Assembly: GCF_030209375.1 (NCBI RefSeq)
Contig: NZ_JARVSC010000010.1
Span: 1 to 64,000, forward strand
Length of the DNA stretch: 64,000 nt
Source: Plantibacter sp. ME-Dv--P-122b
GTDB lineage: Bacteria; Actinomycetota; Actinomycetes; Actinomycetales; Microbacteriaceae
Direction: 5' to 3'
Part shown: positions 15,116 through 23,165 of the stretch, piece after piece
Numbering within the stretch: the stretch's first letter is position 1
Layout of the letters: every line of letters begins with the position of its first letter
Translations under genes and position numbers: made by a program
Notes under the pieces: generated by a model
What the model was told of the DNA's origin: nothing
What the model saw: only the letters and a program-made list of their open reading frames with translations
Database searches by the model: none

Positions 15116-16414
15116 TTGACTGCAACAGCTCCGAGGCGACGGCGTCTCGCCGCACTCCTTACCGCGGCGACCCTCGCGACGGTGCTCGTCGGCTGCTCGG
15201 GCCCTTCGGTGTCCGACACCGACTTCCCCGACCAGGTCAGCGGCACGCTCGCCGGCGACACGACCGACGCCATCACGGCGGCGGTCGAGGCCGCCGTCAC
15301 CCAGTCCGGATCCTCCGGTGCCATCGTCGGCGTCTGGGCGCCGTGGGCCGGGAGCTACACGGCCGGCGTCGGCACGACCGAGCCGGGTGGCGAGACCAAG
15401 ATGGACCCGTCCATGGTCTACCGCATCGGCGACACCACGCGCCCGATGACCTGCACCGTGCTCCTCGAACTCGTCGACGAGGGCAAGATCAAGCTCACCG
15501 ACCAGGTCCACAAGACCCTCCCGCAGGTCCAGGGCATCGAGGGCATCACCTACCAGCAGCTGTGCAATGGCACGTCGGGGCTCGGCACCTACACGCCCGC
15601 GCTGAACGCCCAGTTCGTCACCAACCCGACCCGCAACTGGTCGATGGCCGAGATCCTCGCGAACGGCCTCGCGAGCGGCACGCGGACGGCTCCGGGGGCG
15701 CTCTTCGGCTCGAGCGACACCGGGTACATCCTGCTCGGCATGGCGCTCGAGGAGCTGACCGGTCAGTCGTGGCAGTCGTTGTACGACCACTACGTGTTCT
15801 CGCCGCTCGGCATGTCGAAGTCCAGCTTCCCCGACGCCTCCACCGTCGAGTTGCCGGGCTCGCATCCCAGGGGGTACCTGACGCCGCGCATCGCGGACGG
15901 CACCTACCAGTGCGACGCACCGACGGACGAGACCGAGCTGTCGCCCTCGATGGTGTGGACCGCCGGCGGCGTCGTCTCCTCGGTCGACGATCTGCGGAAG
16001 TTCACCCAGTCGTTCGCGTCCGGCTCGCTGCTGAACGACAGCACGTACAAGAAGCAGTGGAAGGACCCCGTCTCGCTGGGTGAGGCCGAGCCGACCTGGA
16101 AGAGCTTCGGCGTGGGTGGGCTGCAGATCGGTCCGCTCCGGGGGCAGGCCGGGTCGATCCCCGGGTCGCTCTCGGCGGCGTTCTCCGACCCGACCTCCGG
16201 CCTCACGGTCGTCGTCATGCTCAACAACTCGACGCTCGGTGCGGGCTTCGCGCAGACGCTCGCCATGCAGCTCGCGTCGATCGGTGCGAAGGCGGCACCG
16301 GCGAGCGGGCAGAAGGCCCCCGAGATCGCACTCCCGTGGTCCGAGCAGCAGATGGCGGAGCAGCTCGCCGCCTCGGCGATGGTCTGCGCCCCGCCGGTCG
16401 CCCCCGCCGGGTAA
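15116..16414 (+). CDS. Lipoprotein with serine-hydrolase (beta-lactamase) fold, catalytic motifs altered
   Basis: 432 aa from a TTG at 15116 with CAGGGGG at 15104-15110. A signal peptide with lipobox L-V-G-C (Cys27) predicts a membrane-anchored lipoprotein. The remainder aligns by eye with class C/DD-peptidase-type beta-lactamase-family proteins: Y-R-I-G-D-T-T-R where active enzymes have I-G-S-x-T-K, L-C-N-G-T-S-G-L, and F-G-S-S-D-T-G-Y-I-L-L-G where Y-S-N-T-x-Y is usual. The nucleophile Ser and general-base Lys are therefore Asp and Arg. It may bind peptidoglycan without cleaving it. No partner gene adjacent. Confidence 0.82.
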   Translation: MTATAPRRRRLAALLTAATLATVLVGCSGPSVSDTDFPDQVSGTLAGDTTDAITAAVEAAVTQSGSSGAIVGVWAPWAGSYTAGVGTTEPGGETKMDPSMVYRIGDTTRPMTCTVLLELVDEGKIKLTDQVHKTLPQVQGIEGITYQQLCNGTSGLGTYTPALNAQFVTNPTRNWSMAEILANGLASGTRTAPGALFGSSDTGYILLGMALEELTGQSWQSLYDHYVFSPLGMSKSSFPDASTVELPGSHPRGYLTPRIADGTYQCDAPTDETELSPSMVWTAGGVVSSVDDLRKFTQSFASGSLLNDSTYKKQWKDPVSLGEAEPTWKSFGVGGLQIGPLRGQAGSIPGSLSAAFSDPTSGLTVVVMLNNSTLGAGFAQTLAMQLASIGAKAAPASGQKAPEIALPWSEQQMAEQLAASAMVCAPPVAPAG

Positions 16415-16505
16415 CGGAGGCATCGGCACGGCGCCGCCCGCGGACGGTGGCGGCGGATCGCGGCACGATGACGCTTTCGCGAGGGCGCTGAGCCGCGCTG
16501 CTTCC

Positions 16506-16511
16506 TAGAGT
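16506..16511 (+). promoter_or_regulatory. Leaderless -10 box of the DinB gene
   Basis: TAGAGT, 6 nt before the ATG at 16518. Confidence 0.5.
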
Positions 16512-16517
16512 GATCCC

Positions 16518-17066
16518 ATGACGACGCACACCCCCGACGACGACACCATCGTCCCGGACACGAAGAACTGGACCTGGGTCCTCGAGCGCGCCTGTCCCGA
16601 GTGTGGGATGGACACCTCGCGGTTCGGGTTCCGTGACCTCCCCGGCTTGATCCTGGCGAACGCCGCCGCGTGGCCGGCCGTGCTGGAGCGCGCCGACGTC
16701 CGGGAGCGGCCCGACCCGCAGACCTGGTCGCCACTCGAGTACGCGGCCCATGTGCGTGACGTGTTCCGCATCTTCGACGTCCGGCTGCGGCTCGTCCTCG
16801 ACGAGGACGATCCCGCCTTCGAGAACTGGGACCAGGACGCGACCGCTCTCGAGGAGCGCTACGGCGAGCAGGACCCGAAGCGGGTCTCGGCGGAGCTCGT
16901 CGAGGCCGCGACGGCGCTCGCCGCAGCGTTCGAGCGGGTGCCGGACGAGGCGCTCACTCGGACGGGTCGACGGAGCGACGGCGCGCGCTTCACGACCGAG
17001 ACCCTCGGCCGCTACTTCATCCACGATCCGGTGCACCATCTCTGGGACGTGACGAGATCGCAGTAA
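16518..17066 (+). CDS. DinB-family protein
   Basis: 182 aa. The DinB four-helix-bundle metal site is suggested by W-S-P-L-E-Y-A-A-H-V-R-D (His about 79) and the C-terminal I-H-D-P-V-H-H-L-W-D (His about 170 and 174). The extra N-terminal C-P-E-C-G-M-D is characteristic of an actinobacterial DinB subgroup. The family includes bacillithiol- and mycothiol-dependent transferases, so a mycothiol-linked role is possible but not shown. Leaderless ATG. Confidence 0.85.
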   Translation: MTTHTPDDDTIVPDTKNWTWVLERACPECGMDTSRFGFRDLPGLILANAAAWPAVLERADVRERPDPQTWSPLEYAAHVRDVFRIFDVRLRLVLDEDDPAFENWDQDATALEERYGEQDPKRVSAELVEAATALAAAFERVPDEALTRTGRRSDGARFTTETLGRYFIHDPVHHLWDVTRSQ

Positions 17067-17095
17067 CGGTCGGCATCCCGGTCTGGTGACGACCG

Positions 17096-17659
17096 CTACT
17101 GCGCTCTCGCGCGGAACGCGATCGTGTTGACGCGATTGCTGCAGCGGACGGAGCAGTAGCGTTTCGAACCGTTGCGGGACAGGTCGACGAGGAGGCCGTC
17201 GCAGTCGTCGGCGGCGCAGAGCCGCAGGCGGTCCCAGGCGTCGGACCGGACGACGTCGACGAGTGCCATGGCGATCTCGGTCTGAACGCGGTCGACGAGC
17301 GGCGCGTCGAACTCGGTCGCGTGGAGATGCCAGTCGAAGCCGTCGTGGCGGCGCAGTTGGGGGAGTGCGGCGGACTCCCGGAGCATCGAGTTGATCTCGG
17401 CGACGGCGCGGTCGCGGCTGTCCGGAGCGTCCGCATCGGAGGCCCAGAGCGCATGGATCCGCTCCCGGAGCCCGGCCACCGCGGCCCGCTCGGGCTCGTC
17501 GCCGTCGACGCGGCCCGAGTACCGGCTGACCCGCAGGAGCTCGACGAGCTGCGGCGGTGTCGCGAGCTCGTCGGATCCGCTTCGGGATGCCGATGCGCGG
17601 GTGTTCACGAGCAGCGCGGCGAAGAGCAGCGCATCCTCGGTGTCAGGGGCAAAATGCAA
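17096..17659 (-). CDS. CGNR zinc-finger transcriptional regulator
   Basis: 187 aa. The N-terminal ABATE-like domain holds the F-A-A-L-L-V-N-T-R start and the central helical part. The C-terminal zinc finger has L-C-A-A-D-D-C-D-G-L-L-V-D, then Y-C-S-V-R-C-S-N-R, a CSNR variant of the CGNR motif. The start is TTG 17659, with AAGGAGT 4 nt upstream. It diverges from an EamA exporter over a 90-bp gap with a palindrome, which suggests it represses that exporter and itself. Confidence 0.88.
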   Translation of the reverse strand: MHFAPDTEDALLFAALLVNTRASASRSGSDELATPPQLVELLRVSRYSGRVDGDEPERAAVAGLRERIHALWASDADAPDSRDRAVAEINSMLRESAALPQLRRHDGFDWHLHATEFDAPLVDRVQTEIAMALVDVVRSDAWDRLRLCAADDCDGLLVDLSRNGSKRYCSVRCSNRVNTIAFRARAQ

Positions 17660-17660
17660 G

Positions 17661-17690
17661 TTGACTCCTTACTCTCTGCGAGAGTAGCTT
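17661..17690 (+). promoter_or_regulatory. EamA promoter with embedded palindrome (likely CGNR operator)
   Basis: TTGACT (17661-17666) and TAGCTT (17685-17690) are separated by 18 bp. The spacer contains TACTCTC (17670-17676) and GAGAGTA (17680-17686), a perfect 7-bp inverted repeat with a 3-nt centre. On the other strand the same DNA carries the AAGGAGT ribosome binding site of the CGNR gene. Confidence 0.6.
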
Positions 17691-17749
17691 CATCTCAGCC
17701 GGGCGTCCACCCCTTCTGCCGGCCCCACTCGCGGCAGCTGGAGGCTCGC

Positions 17750-18685
17750 ATGAAGCACTCATCCTCGACCACGGTCGGTCTGCTCGTCGCGGTGCTCGCC
17801 GCGGTCGCGTTCGGCACCTCCGGAGCATTCATCAAACCGGTGCTCGCGTCGGGGTGGAGCCCCGCTGCCGCGGTCACTGTCCGCGCCCTGATCGGCGGCC
17901 TGGTGCTCGCGCCGTTCGCCCTCATCGCGCTCCGCGGTCGCTGGGACGCGGTCTGGCGTGGCCGCTGGCGACTGCTCGGCATGGGCCTCATCGGGGTGGC
18001 GGCGACGCAGCTCGTCTACTTCGCGGCGCTGCAGACCATCGCCGTCGGGACCGCGATCCTCGTCGAGTACATGGCACCGCTGCTGCTCGTCGTCGTCGCG
18101 TGGGTCCTGACCCGACGTCGTCCCGCGACGGTCGTCCTCGTCGGCTCCGTCGTATCGCTCGTCGGGCTCGTGCTCGTCGTCGCTCCGAGCGGTGGTTCGA
18201 CGCTCGACCCCGTCGGTCTCCTGTTCGCCATCCTCGCGATGGTGGGCTGCGCCGCGTACTACGTCATCTCGGCCCGACCGGCCAAGGGACTGCCGCCGGT
18301 CGCGTTCGCGTCCATCGGGCTGCTCATCGGGGCGCTCAGTCTGTGGCTCGCCGGGCTCGTGGGCGTGCCGTTCACGACCTCCGACGCCGACGTCACGGTG
18401 CTCGGCACCGACGTCGTGTGGTGGGTACCGCTCCTGTTCGTCGGGGTGGTGTCGACGGCCGTCGCCTATGCGGCGAGCATCACCGCGAGTCAGATGCTCG
18501 GCTCGCGGCTCGCCTCCTTCGCCGGTCTCCTCGAGGTGGTCGCGGCGACCGGCTTCGCGTGGATCCTGCTGGGAGAGCAGCTGTCGCTCGCGCAGCTCTT
18601 GGGCGGGGTCTGCATCCTGCTCGGGATCGGCTTCGTGCGCTCCGAGCGGGCTCCCGCCGTGCCGATCCCCGTGCCGGTGCAGTGA
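17750..18685 (+). CDS. EamA/DMT-family metabolite exporter
   Basis: 311 aa with about ten hydrophobic helices and two EamA repeats (about 10-140 and 155-295). It starts MKHSSSTTVGLLVAVLAAVAFGTSGAF; F-G-T-S-G is typical of helix 1. Y-F-A-A-L-Q-T-I-A-V-G-T-A and A-A-T-G-F-A-W-I-L-L-G-E-Q are the conserved ends of the repeats. Substrate unknown; relatives export amino acids or drugs. Probably controlled by the divergent CGNR regulator. Confidence 0.9.
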   Translation: MKHSSSTTVGLLVAVLAAVAFGTSGAFIKPVLASGWSPAAAVTVRALIGGLVLAPFALIALRGRWDAVWRGRWRLLGMGLIGVAATQLVYFAALQTIAVGTAILVEYMAPLLLVVVAWVLTRRRPATVVLVGSVVSLVGLVLVVAPSGGSTLDPVGLLFAILAMVGCAAYYVISARPAKGLPPVAFASIGLLIGALSLWLAGLVGVPFTTSDADVTVLGTDVVWWVPLLFVGVVSTAVAYAASITASQMLGSRLASFAGLLEVVAATGFAWILLGEQLSLAQLLGGVCILLGIGFVRSERAPAVPIPVPVQ

Positions 18686-18690
18686 CGGAC

Positions 18691-19839
18691 TCAGTGCAGC
18701 GGGACCGGGACGGCTGCGTCGAGGTCGGCGAGGATCGCCAGGACCGCCGCCCGACCGGCCCGGTTCGCGCCGACCGTCGACGCTGACGGGCCGTAGCCGA
18801 TGAGGTGCACCCGCGGCTCGTCGGCCGCCCTGGTGCCGTCGATACGGATGCCGCCCCCGGGCAGCCTGATGCCGAGCGGCGCGAGGTGGTCGAGCGCGGC
18901 CCGGAACCCGGTGGCCCAGAGGATGGCGTCGACCGGAAGGAACGAGCCGTCGGCGAGGACGACCCCGTGCTCCTCGATGCGGCGGAACATCGGCTGACGC
19001 GCCAGGACGCCTCGCGCCTCGGCCGCCCGCGCCCACGGCGTCCAGTGCATCCCCGTCACGGAGATCACGCTGCCCGGTGGGAGGCCCTGGCGCACGCGTT
19101 CCTCGACGCCCTTGATCGCCTCCACCCGGGCGGCGGTGTCGAAGTCGTCCTCCACCCACTCCGGTTCGCGCCGCGTCATCCACACCGTCTCCGCCACCCG
19201 CGAGATCTCCTCGAGGAGTTGGATGGCCGAGATGCCGGCACCGACGACGACGACGCGTTGGCCGCGGAACTCCTCGGCGGAGACGTAGTCGGCCACGTGC
19301 AGCTGGCGTCCGGCGAAGCGTTCGCGCCCCGGATAGGCGGGCCAGAACGGTTTCGTCCAGGTGCCGGTCGCGTTGACGACCGCTCGTGCCCGGAACGCAG
19401 CGACGGGGGAGTCGGCACCCGAGGATGCGGCGCTCGCAGCGGTCTCGACGAGGAGTCGGCCGTGTGGATCGTCGTCCTCGCGGCGGACGGCACGCACCTG
19501 TACCGGGCGGCGGACCGCGAGGGCGAACCGCTCCTCGAACGCGGCGAAGTACGGCGGGATGACGTCGACACTCGGCGAGGCCGGATCGAGCTCGGGCTTG
19601 GGCATGCCCGGCAGGTCGTAGATCCCGTTGACGGTCGACATGGTGAGCGACCGCCACCGGTGCTGCCAGGCGCCGCCCGGCGCATCGTTCGCGTCGAGGA
19701 CGACGAAGGTGCGCGCTGCGCTCGCGCCCTCGGTGGTGCCCAGTGGCACGAAACCGCGGCGATGCAGGTGGTACGCGGCCGACAGCCCCGCCTGACCCGC
19801 GCCGATCACGACGACGTCGACGGTCTCCGGAGTGCTCAC
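18691..19839 (-). CDS. FAD/NADPH-dependent flavoprotein monooxygenase-like protein
   Basis: 382 aa. An N-terminal FAD Rossmann motif G-A-G-Q-A-G-L-S-A-A-Y-H (about residues 13-24) and G-G-A-W-Q-H-R-W are present. An internal NADPH-binding G-A-G-I-S-A-I-Q-L (about 200-208) is followed by L-W-A-T-G-F-R near the C-terminus, a common ending of flavin-containing monooxygenases. Substrate unknown. Convergent with the EamA gene, whose stop is 5 nt away. Confidence 0.85.
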   Translation of the reverse strand: MSTPETVDVVVIGAGQAGLSAAYHLHRRGFVPLGTTEGASAARTFVVLDANDAPGGAWQHRWRSLTMSTVNGIYDLPGMPKPELDPASPSVDVIPPYFAAFEERFALAVRRPVQVRAVRREDDDPHGRLLVETAASAASSGADSPVAAFRARAVVNATGTWTKPFWPAYPGRERFAGRQLHVADYVSAEEFRGQRVVVVGAGISAIQLLEEISRVAETVWMTRREPEWVEDDFDTAARVEAIKGVEERVRQGLPPGSVISVTGMHWTPWARAAEARGVLARQPMFRRIEEHGVVLADGSFLPVDAILWATGFRAALDHLAPLGIRLPGGGIRIDGTRAADEPRVHLIGYGPSASTVGANRAGRAAVLAILADLDAAVPVPLH

Positions 19840-19902
19840 GTGCTCTGCAACGTCGTCGAGCGTCCGGGCATTTCCGAGGTGGTCCGAGCTCGAGTGAGCG
19901 GT

Positions 19903-20475
19903 TCAGCCGTGGGCCAGGACCTGCACGCCGATGACGAGGACACCGAGCAGCACGAGGGCCGCGAGCGCGACGAGCTGCTGCCAGACGGACAGCCGCGCGC
20001 GCCGGACGGCGAACCATCCGCTCAGTCCCAGGGTCACGAGGTAGACGATCGCGGACACCCGCAGTGAGGTCTCCACCTCCATGACGTCGAAGACGGCGAG
20101 GACGAGCAGGATCGTGGGCGTCGCGACGGTGAGGAGGGATCCCCAGGCGATCCGGAGCATCGTGCGCCAGCCTCGTTCGTCGGGGAAGGCTCCGTGCGCG
20201 GCGAGGTGCGCGATCATCTCGGCGACGAGACCGGCGAGGGTGATCCCGACGACACCGATGACGAGGGAGAAGAGCGCGTCGGCAGCGTCATGGTGCTCCG
20301 CGTTCGCCGCCAGCACGAGGACGATCGCGAGGCCGGTGAAGCTCGCGTAGACGCGCTCCTTCAGGTACTTCGAGACGGTCTCGACATCGCCCGGCGGGAG
20401 TCCTCGGCTGGCTGGACCGTACTCGTTCCCCCGTCGTCCCCGTCGTCGATCCGCCCACGTTCCGCCGTCCGTCAT
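19903..20475 (-). CDS. Four-helix membrane protein of unknown function
   Basis: 190 aa. After a basic N-terminus (A-D-R-R-R-G-R-R-G), four hydrophobic segments lie at about residues 50-70, 78-97, 118-135 and 143-190. A-E-H-H-D-A-A-D-A is a His/Asp-rich loop. Start chosen at ATG 20475, with minus-strand TACGCT 7 nt upstream and head-to-head with the SIMPL gene. The longer frame to 20535 would overlap that gene. Confidence 0.7.
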   Translation of the reverse strand: MTDGGTWADRRRGRRGNEYGPASRGLPPGDVETVSKYLKERVYASFTGLAIVLVLAANAEHHDAADALFSLVIGVVGITLAGLVAEMIAHLAAHGAFPDERGWRTMLRIAWGSLLTVATPTILLVLAVFDVMEVETSLRVSAIVYLVTLGLSGWFAVRRARLSVWQQLVALAALVLLGVLVIGVQVLAHG

Positions 20476-20482
20476 GGTCCAG

Positions 20483-20508
20483 AGCGTAGCCGCCGTCGGG
20501 GATAGAGT
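20483..20508. promoter_or_regulatory. Back-to-back leaderless promoters
   Basis: TAGAGT at 20503-20508 (plus) lies 7 nt before the SIMPL ATG. TACGCT at 20483-20488 (minus) lies 7 nt before the divergent membrane-protein ATG. The whole intergenic gap is 40 bp. Confidence 0.5.
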
Positions 20509-20515
20509 GCCGGGT

Positions 20516-21181
20516 ATGAGTGAAACGATCATCACCGTCGAAGGGCGCTTCGACTACCACCACCCGGCCGAGCGTGGCACCGTCCTCATCTCGGCGGGGT
20601 TCCAGGGGCCGGAGCGTGAGCCCGTCGTCTCGCACACCACCTCGCTGCACCGCGCACTCAGTCAGGCGGCGGAGCAGTTCCGCTCGCAGTCGGCCGTGAC
20701 CTGGTGGTCCGCCGACCGGCTCCGAGTGTGGAGTGAACGGCCGTGGAACAAGGACGGGAAGCAGTTGCCGCTCGTGCACCACGCGACGGTCGCGCTCGAG
20801 GTGAAGTTCGCCGACCTCCAGGCACTGGCCCGCTGGGCCGAGGAGATCGCGGCCCAGGACGGTGTCACGGTCACGGGGGTCACCTGGGCGCTCACCGAGG
20901 CGACGAAGCACCGCATCACGGCCGAGGCCCAGCACAACGCCGTCCGAGACGCGGTGGACCGCGCGACCGCGTACGCCAGGAGTCTCGGGCTCGGCTCCGT
21001 GCGGCCCGTCGCGCTGGCAGAACCCGGCATGCTGGGCGACGACACCCGCTCGCCGTCGAGCCAGGCCGCGGCACCGATGATGCGCGGGGCCGCGGCTCCT
21101 GCCGGCGACACCGCACTCGATCTCAAGCCGGAGGACATCACCGTCTCCTCCCGCGTGCACGCCCGCTTCGCAGCGGCATGA
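20516..21181 (+). CDS. SIMPL-domain protein (DUF541)
   Basis: 221 aa. It begins M-S-E-T-I-I-T-V-E-G-R-F and contains the paired beta/alpha SIMPL halves, with V-T-V-T-G-V-T-W-A-L-T and A-Q-H-N-A-V-R-D-A-V-D-R-A-T-A-Y-A, the most conserved SIMPL helix. No signal peptide, so cytoplasmic, unlike many periplasmic relatives. Function unknown; other members are linked to oxidative stress or kinase partners. Confidence 0.85.
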   Translation: MSETIITVEGRFDYHHPAERGTVLISAGFQGPEREPVVSHTTSLHRALSQAAEQFRSQSAVTWWSADRLRVWSERPWNKDGKQLPLVHHATVALEVKFADLQALARWAEEIAAQDGVTVTGVTWALTEATKHRITAEAQHNAVRDAVDRATAYARSLGLGSVRPVALAEPGMLGDDTRSPSSQAAAPMMRGAAAPAGDTALDLKPEDITVSSRVHARFAAA

Positions 21182-21189
21182 GCTGAGGT

Positions 21190-22098
21190 TCAGCTCGGCG
21201 CGATGCTCGGCTGCACCTCCGGTGCACGACCGCGCCGGGCCGAGAGCACGGCGCCGATGCCGGCACCGACCACGCAGACGATGCCGAGCCACTGCGGTGT
21301 CGTGAGCTGCTGACCGAGTACGAGGAGTCCGGCGATCGCGGCGATGGCCGGGGCCGAGGCGAGCAGGATCGAGAACGTCGCTGCGCTGAGTCGGCGGAGG
21401 GCGACGAACTCCAGCGCATACGGCACGGCCGACGAGAGTGCGGCGACGCCCAGGCCGAGCAGGAGGATGACGGGGTTGAACAGGGCGGTGCCGGCGGTCG
21501 TGGCAGCGAGCGGGATGGTCACCAGGGCGCCGATCGCGGCGGCGATCGCCAGACCGTTCAAGCCGGGGAACTCCGCGCCCGTCCGCGCCGACAGCAGGAT
21601 GTAACCGATCCAGAGGGCGCCGGCGGCGAGTGCGAGGACGACGCCGAGCGGATCGAGCGCAGCGGTCGGTCCGCTGTGGAGGAGCACCCCGCCGAGGAGG
21701 AGGACGCCGACGAGGGCGACGCCCGCCCAGAGCGCGCTCGTCCATCGACGACCCGCGACGACGCTGAGCGCCAGCGGGCCGAGGATCTCGAGGGTCACCG
21801 CCGGGCCGAGCGGGATGCGGTCCAGTGCCAGGTAGAAGCAGACGTTCATCGCGGCGAGGACAAGCCCGAAACCGATCGCCGATCGCCAGGCGCTCCTCGG
21901 GTGTCCGCGAAGGGCCGGGCGGGCGACGGCCAGCAGGATGACGGCGGCGAACACGAGGCGCAGCGTCACCATGCCGATCGGACCGACCTGCGGGAAGAGC
22001 GTGACCGCGATCGACGCGCCGAGCTCCTGGCACACGAGTCCGGCCAGGACGAGGAGGGCGCCGGTCGCCGCCTGGCTCGGTCGCGGACTGCGGATCAC
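21190..22098 (-). CDS. EamA-family transporter, RhtA-like
   Basis: 302 aa, about ten membrane helices in two EamA halves. V-C-Q-E-L-G-A-S-I-A-V-T-L-F near the N-terminus, and I-P-L-G-P-A-V-T-L-E-I-L-G-P-L and Y-A-L-E-F-V-A-L-R-R-L-S in the repeats, match the threonine/homoserine exporter (RhtA) branch. Head-to-head with the LysR gene at 22218, which is a plausible regulator. Confidence 0.88.
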   Translation of the reverse strand: MIRSPRPSQAATGALLVLAGLVCQELGASIAVTLFPQVGPIGMVTLRLVFAAVILLAVARPALRGHPRSAWRSAIGFGLVLAAMNVCFYLALDRIPLGPAVTLEILGPLALSVVAGRRWTSALWAGVALVGVLLLGGVLLHSGPTAALDPLGVVLALAAGALWIGYILLSARTGAEFPGLNGLAIAAAIGALVTIPLAATTAGTALFNPVILLLGLGVAALSSAVPYALEFVALRRLSAATFSILLASAPAIAAIAGLLVLGQQLTTPQWLGIVCVVGAGIGAVLSARRGRAPEVQPSIAPS

Positions 22099-22157
22099 TG
22101 CACCACGCTAGCGCGCCCCGGTCGCCGCGCTGCATCCGGTCACCGAGCGCCACCCCC

Positions 22158-22180
22158 GGTCACCGAGCTTGTCGAGGTGC
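22158..22180. repeat. Second dispersed repeat type
   Basis: GGTCACCGAGCTTGTCGAGG, a variant family in which GTCACCGAG replaces GTCCCTGAG. Here it lies between the EamA and LysR start codons. Further copies are at 39794-39813 and around 58000-58120. Confidence 0.6.
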
Positions 22181-22217
22181 GCCCCAGCCGGGCTCGCCGG
22201 TGCGGCATCATGAGGGC

Positions 22218-23099
22218 ATGAGGATCGACGAACTCGCGTACCTTCGGGCGCTCGCCGAAGACGGTCACGTCCCGTACGCCGCTGAGGCGCTCGGCATCTC
22301 CCAGTCGACGCTCACGCGGGCGATCGGCCGGCTCGAGGCGGACGCCGGTGTCGAGTTGTTCGACCGTCACCGCAGTCGGCTCGAACTCAATCGCTACGGC
22401 GAGATCCTCCTCGTGCACGCGCTCCGGGCGCAGACCGAGCTCGACAACGCGCAGTCGCGGATCGACGAGCTCCGCGACCCCTCGGCCGGCCTCGTGTCCA
22501 TCGCCTACGTGTCATCCCTCGGCGGCTGGCTCATCCCGCGCATCGTGAGCGAGTACCGCCAGCTGTTGCCGGACATCCGGTTCGTCCTCGACGGTGGGAA
22601 GGCCGACAGCGTGCTGGACGCGCTCCGCTCCGGCTCGGCCGACGTCGCCTTCCTCAGCCCGGAACCGCGTGATCCGGACATCGAGTGGCGTCCGCTCACC
22701 TCCGAGCGGCTCGCGCTGGGTGTGCCGGTCGGGCACGCGCTCGCCGATCGGACGTCGTTGGCGGCGTCCGACCTCGAGCAGACGGAGTTCCTCGCGATGA
22801 CGACGGACTCGGGGCTCCGGCAGATCGCGGACGCCTACTTCGCGAGGCACGGCGTCGTGCCGCGGGTGACGATGGAGGTGTCCGAGCTGTCGACGCTCCG
22901 GGGTCTCGTGCGCGCCGGGGTCGGGATCGCGGTCCTTCCCGATTCCACGAGCATGGAGGGCGTCGTGCTCGTCCCGCTCGACGACGAGGCGGTCCGGGTG
23001 ATCGGCGTCGCCACCAGCCGTGCCCGGGCGGTGTCGCCCGCCGTCGAGCAGTTCGTGCGGTTCGTCCGCGAGGAGTGGGTGAGCGCGCGGATCCACTGA
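22218..23099 (+). CDS. LysR-family transcriptional regulator
   Basis: 293 aa. The N-terminal winged helix-turn-helix spans about residues 2-62, with A-E-A-L-G-I-S-Q-S-T-L-T-R-A-I-G-R-L-E as the recognition region. The effector-binding domain spans about 85-290, including V-S-I-A-Y-V-S-S-L-G-G-W-L-I-P and G-I-A-V-L-P. It resembles the GltC/CynR-like branch. Divergent from the RhtA-like exporter, so it may control amino-acid or metabolite export. Confidence 0.92.
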   Translation: MRIDELAYLRALAEDGHVPYAAEALGISQSTLTRAIGRLEADAGVELFDRHRSRLELNRYGEILLVHALRAQTELDNAQSRIDELRDPSAGLVSIAYVSSLGGWLIPRIVSEYRQLLPDIRFVLDGGKADSVLDALRSGSADVAFLSPEPRDPDIEWRPLTSERLALGVPVGHALADRTSLAASDLEQTEFLAMTTDSGLRQIADAYFARHGVVPRVTMEVSELSTLRGLVRAGVGIAVLPDSTSMEGVVLVPLDDEAVRVIGVATSRARAVSPAVEQFVRFVREEWVSARIH

Positions 23100-23107
23100 G
23101 TCGCCCA

Positions 23108-23151
23108 AACCTGCACGAAATCGACCGAGATCCGAACCGTTTCGGGCAGTT
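23108..23151. terminator. Imperfect hairpin between convergent genes
   Basis: AACCTGCACGAAATCG (23108-23123) faces CGTTTCGGGCAGTT (23138-23151), forming about ten pairs with one mismatch. It sits in the 66-bp gap between the convergent lysR and COG0523 genes and probably ends transcription from both sides. Confidence 0.4.
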
Positions 23152-23165
23152 GACGGGCCCGCTGC

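Noticed and set aside
17759-20017. A 752-aa minus-strand frame overlapping the EamA, flavoprotein and membrane-protein genes.
   Set aside because: Low-complexity Arg/Gly composition; real genes on the same DNA have family motifs.
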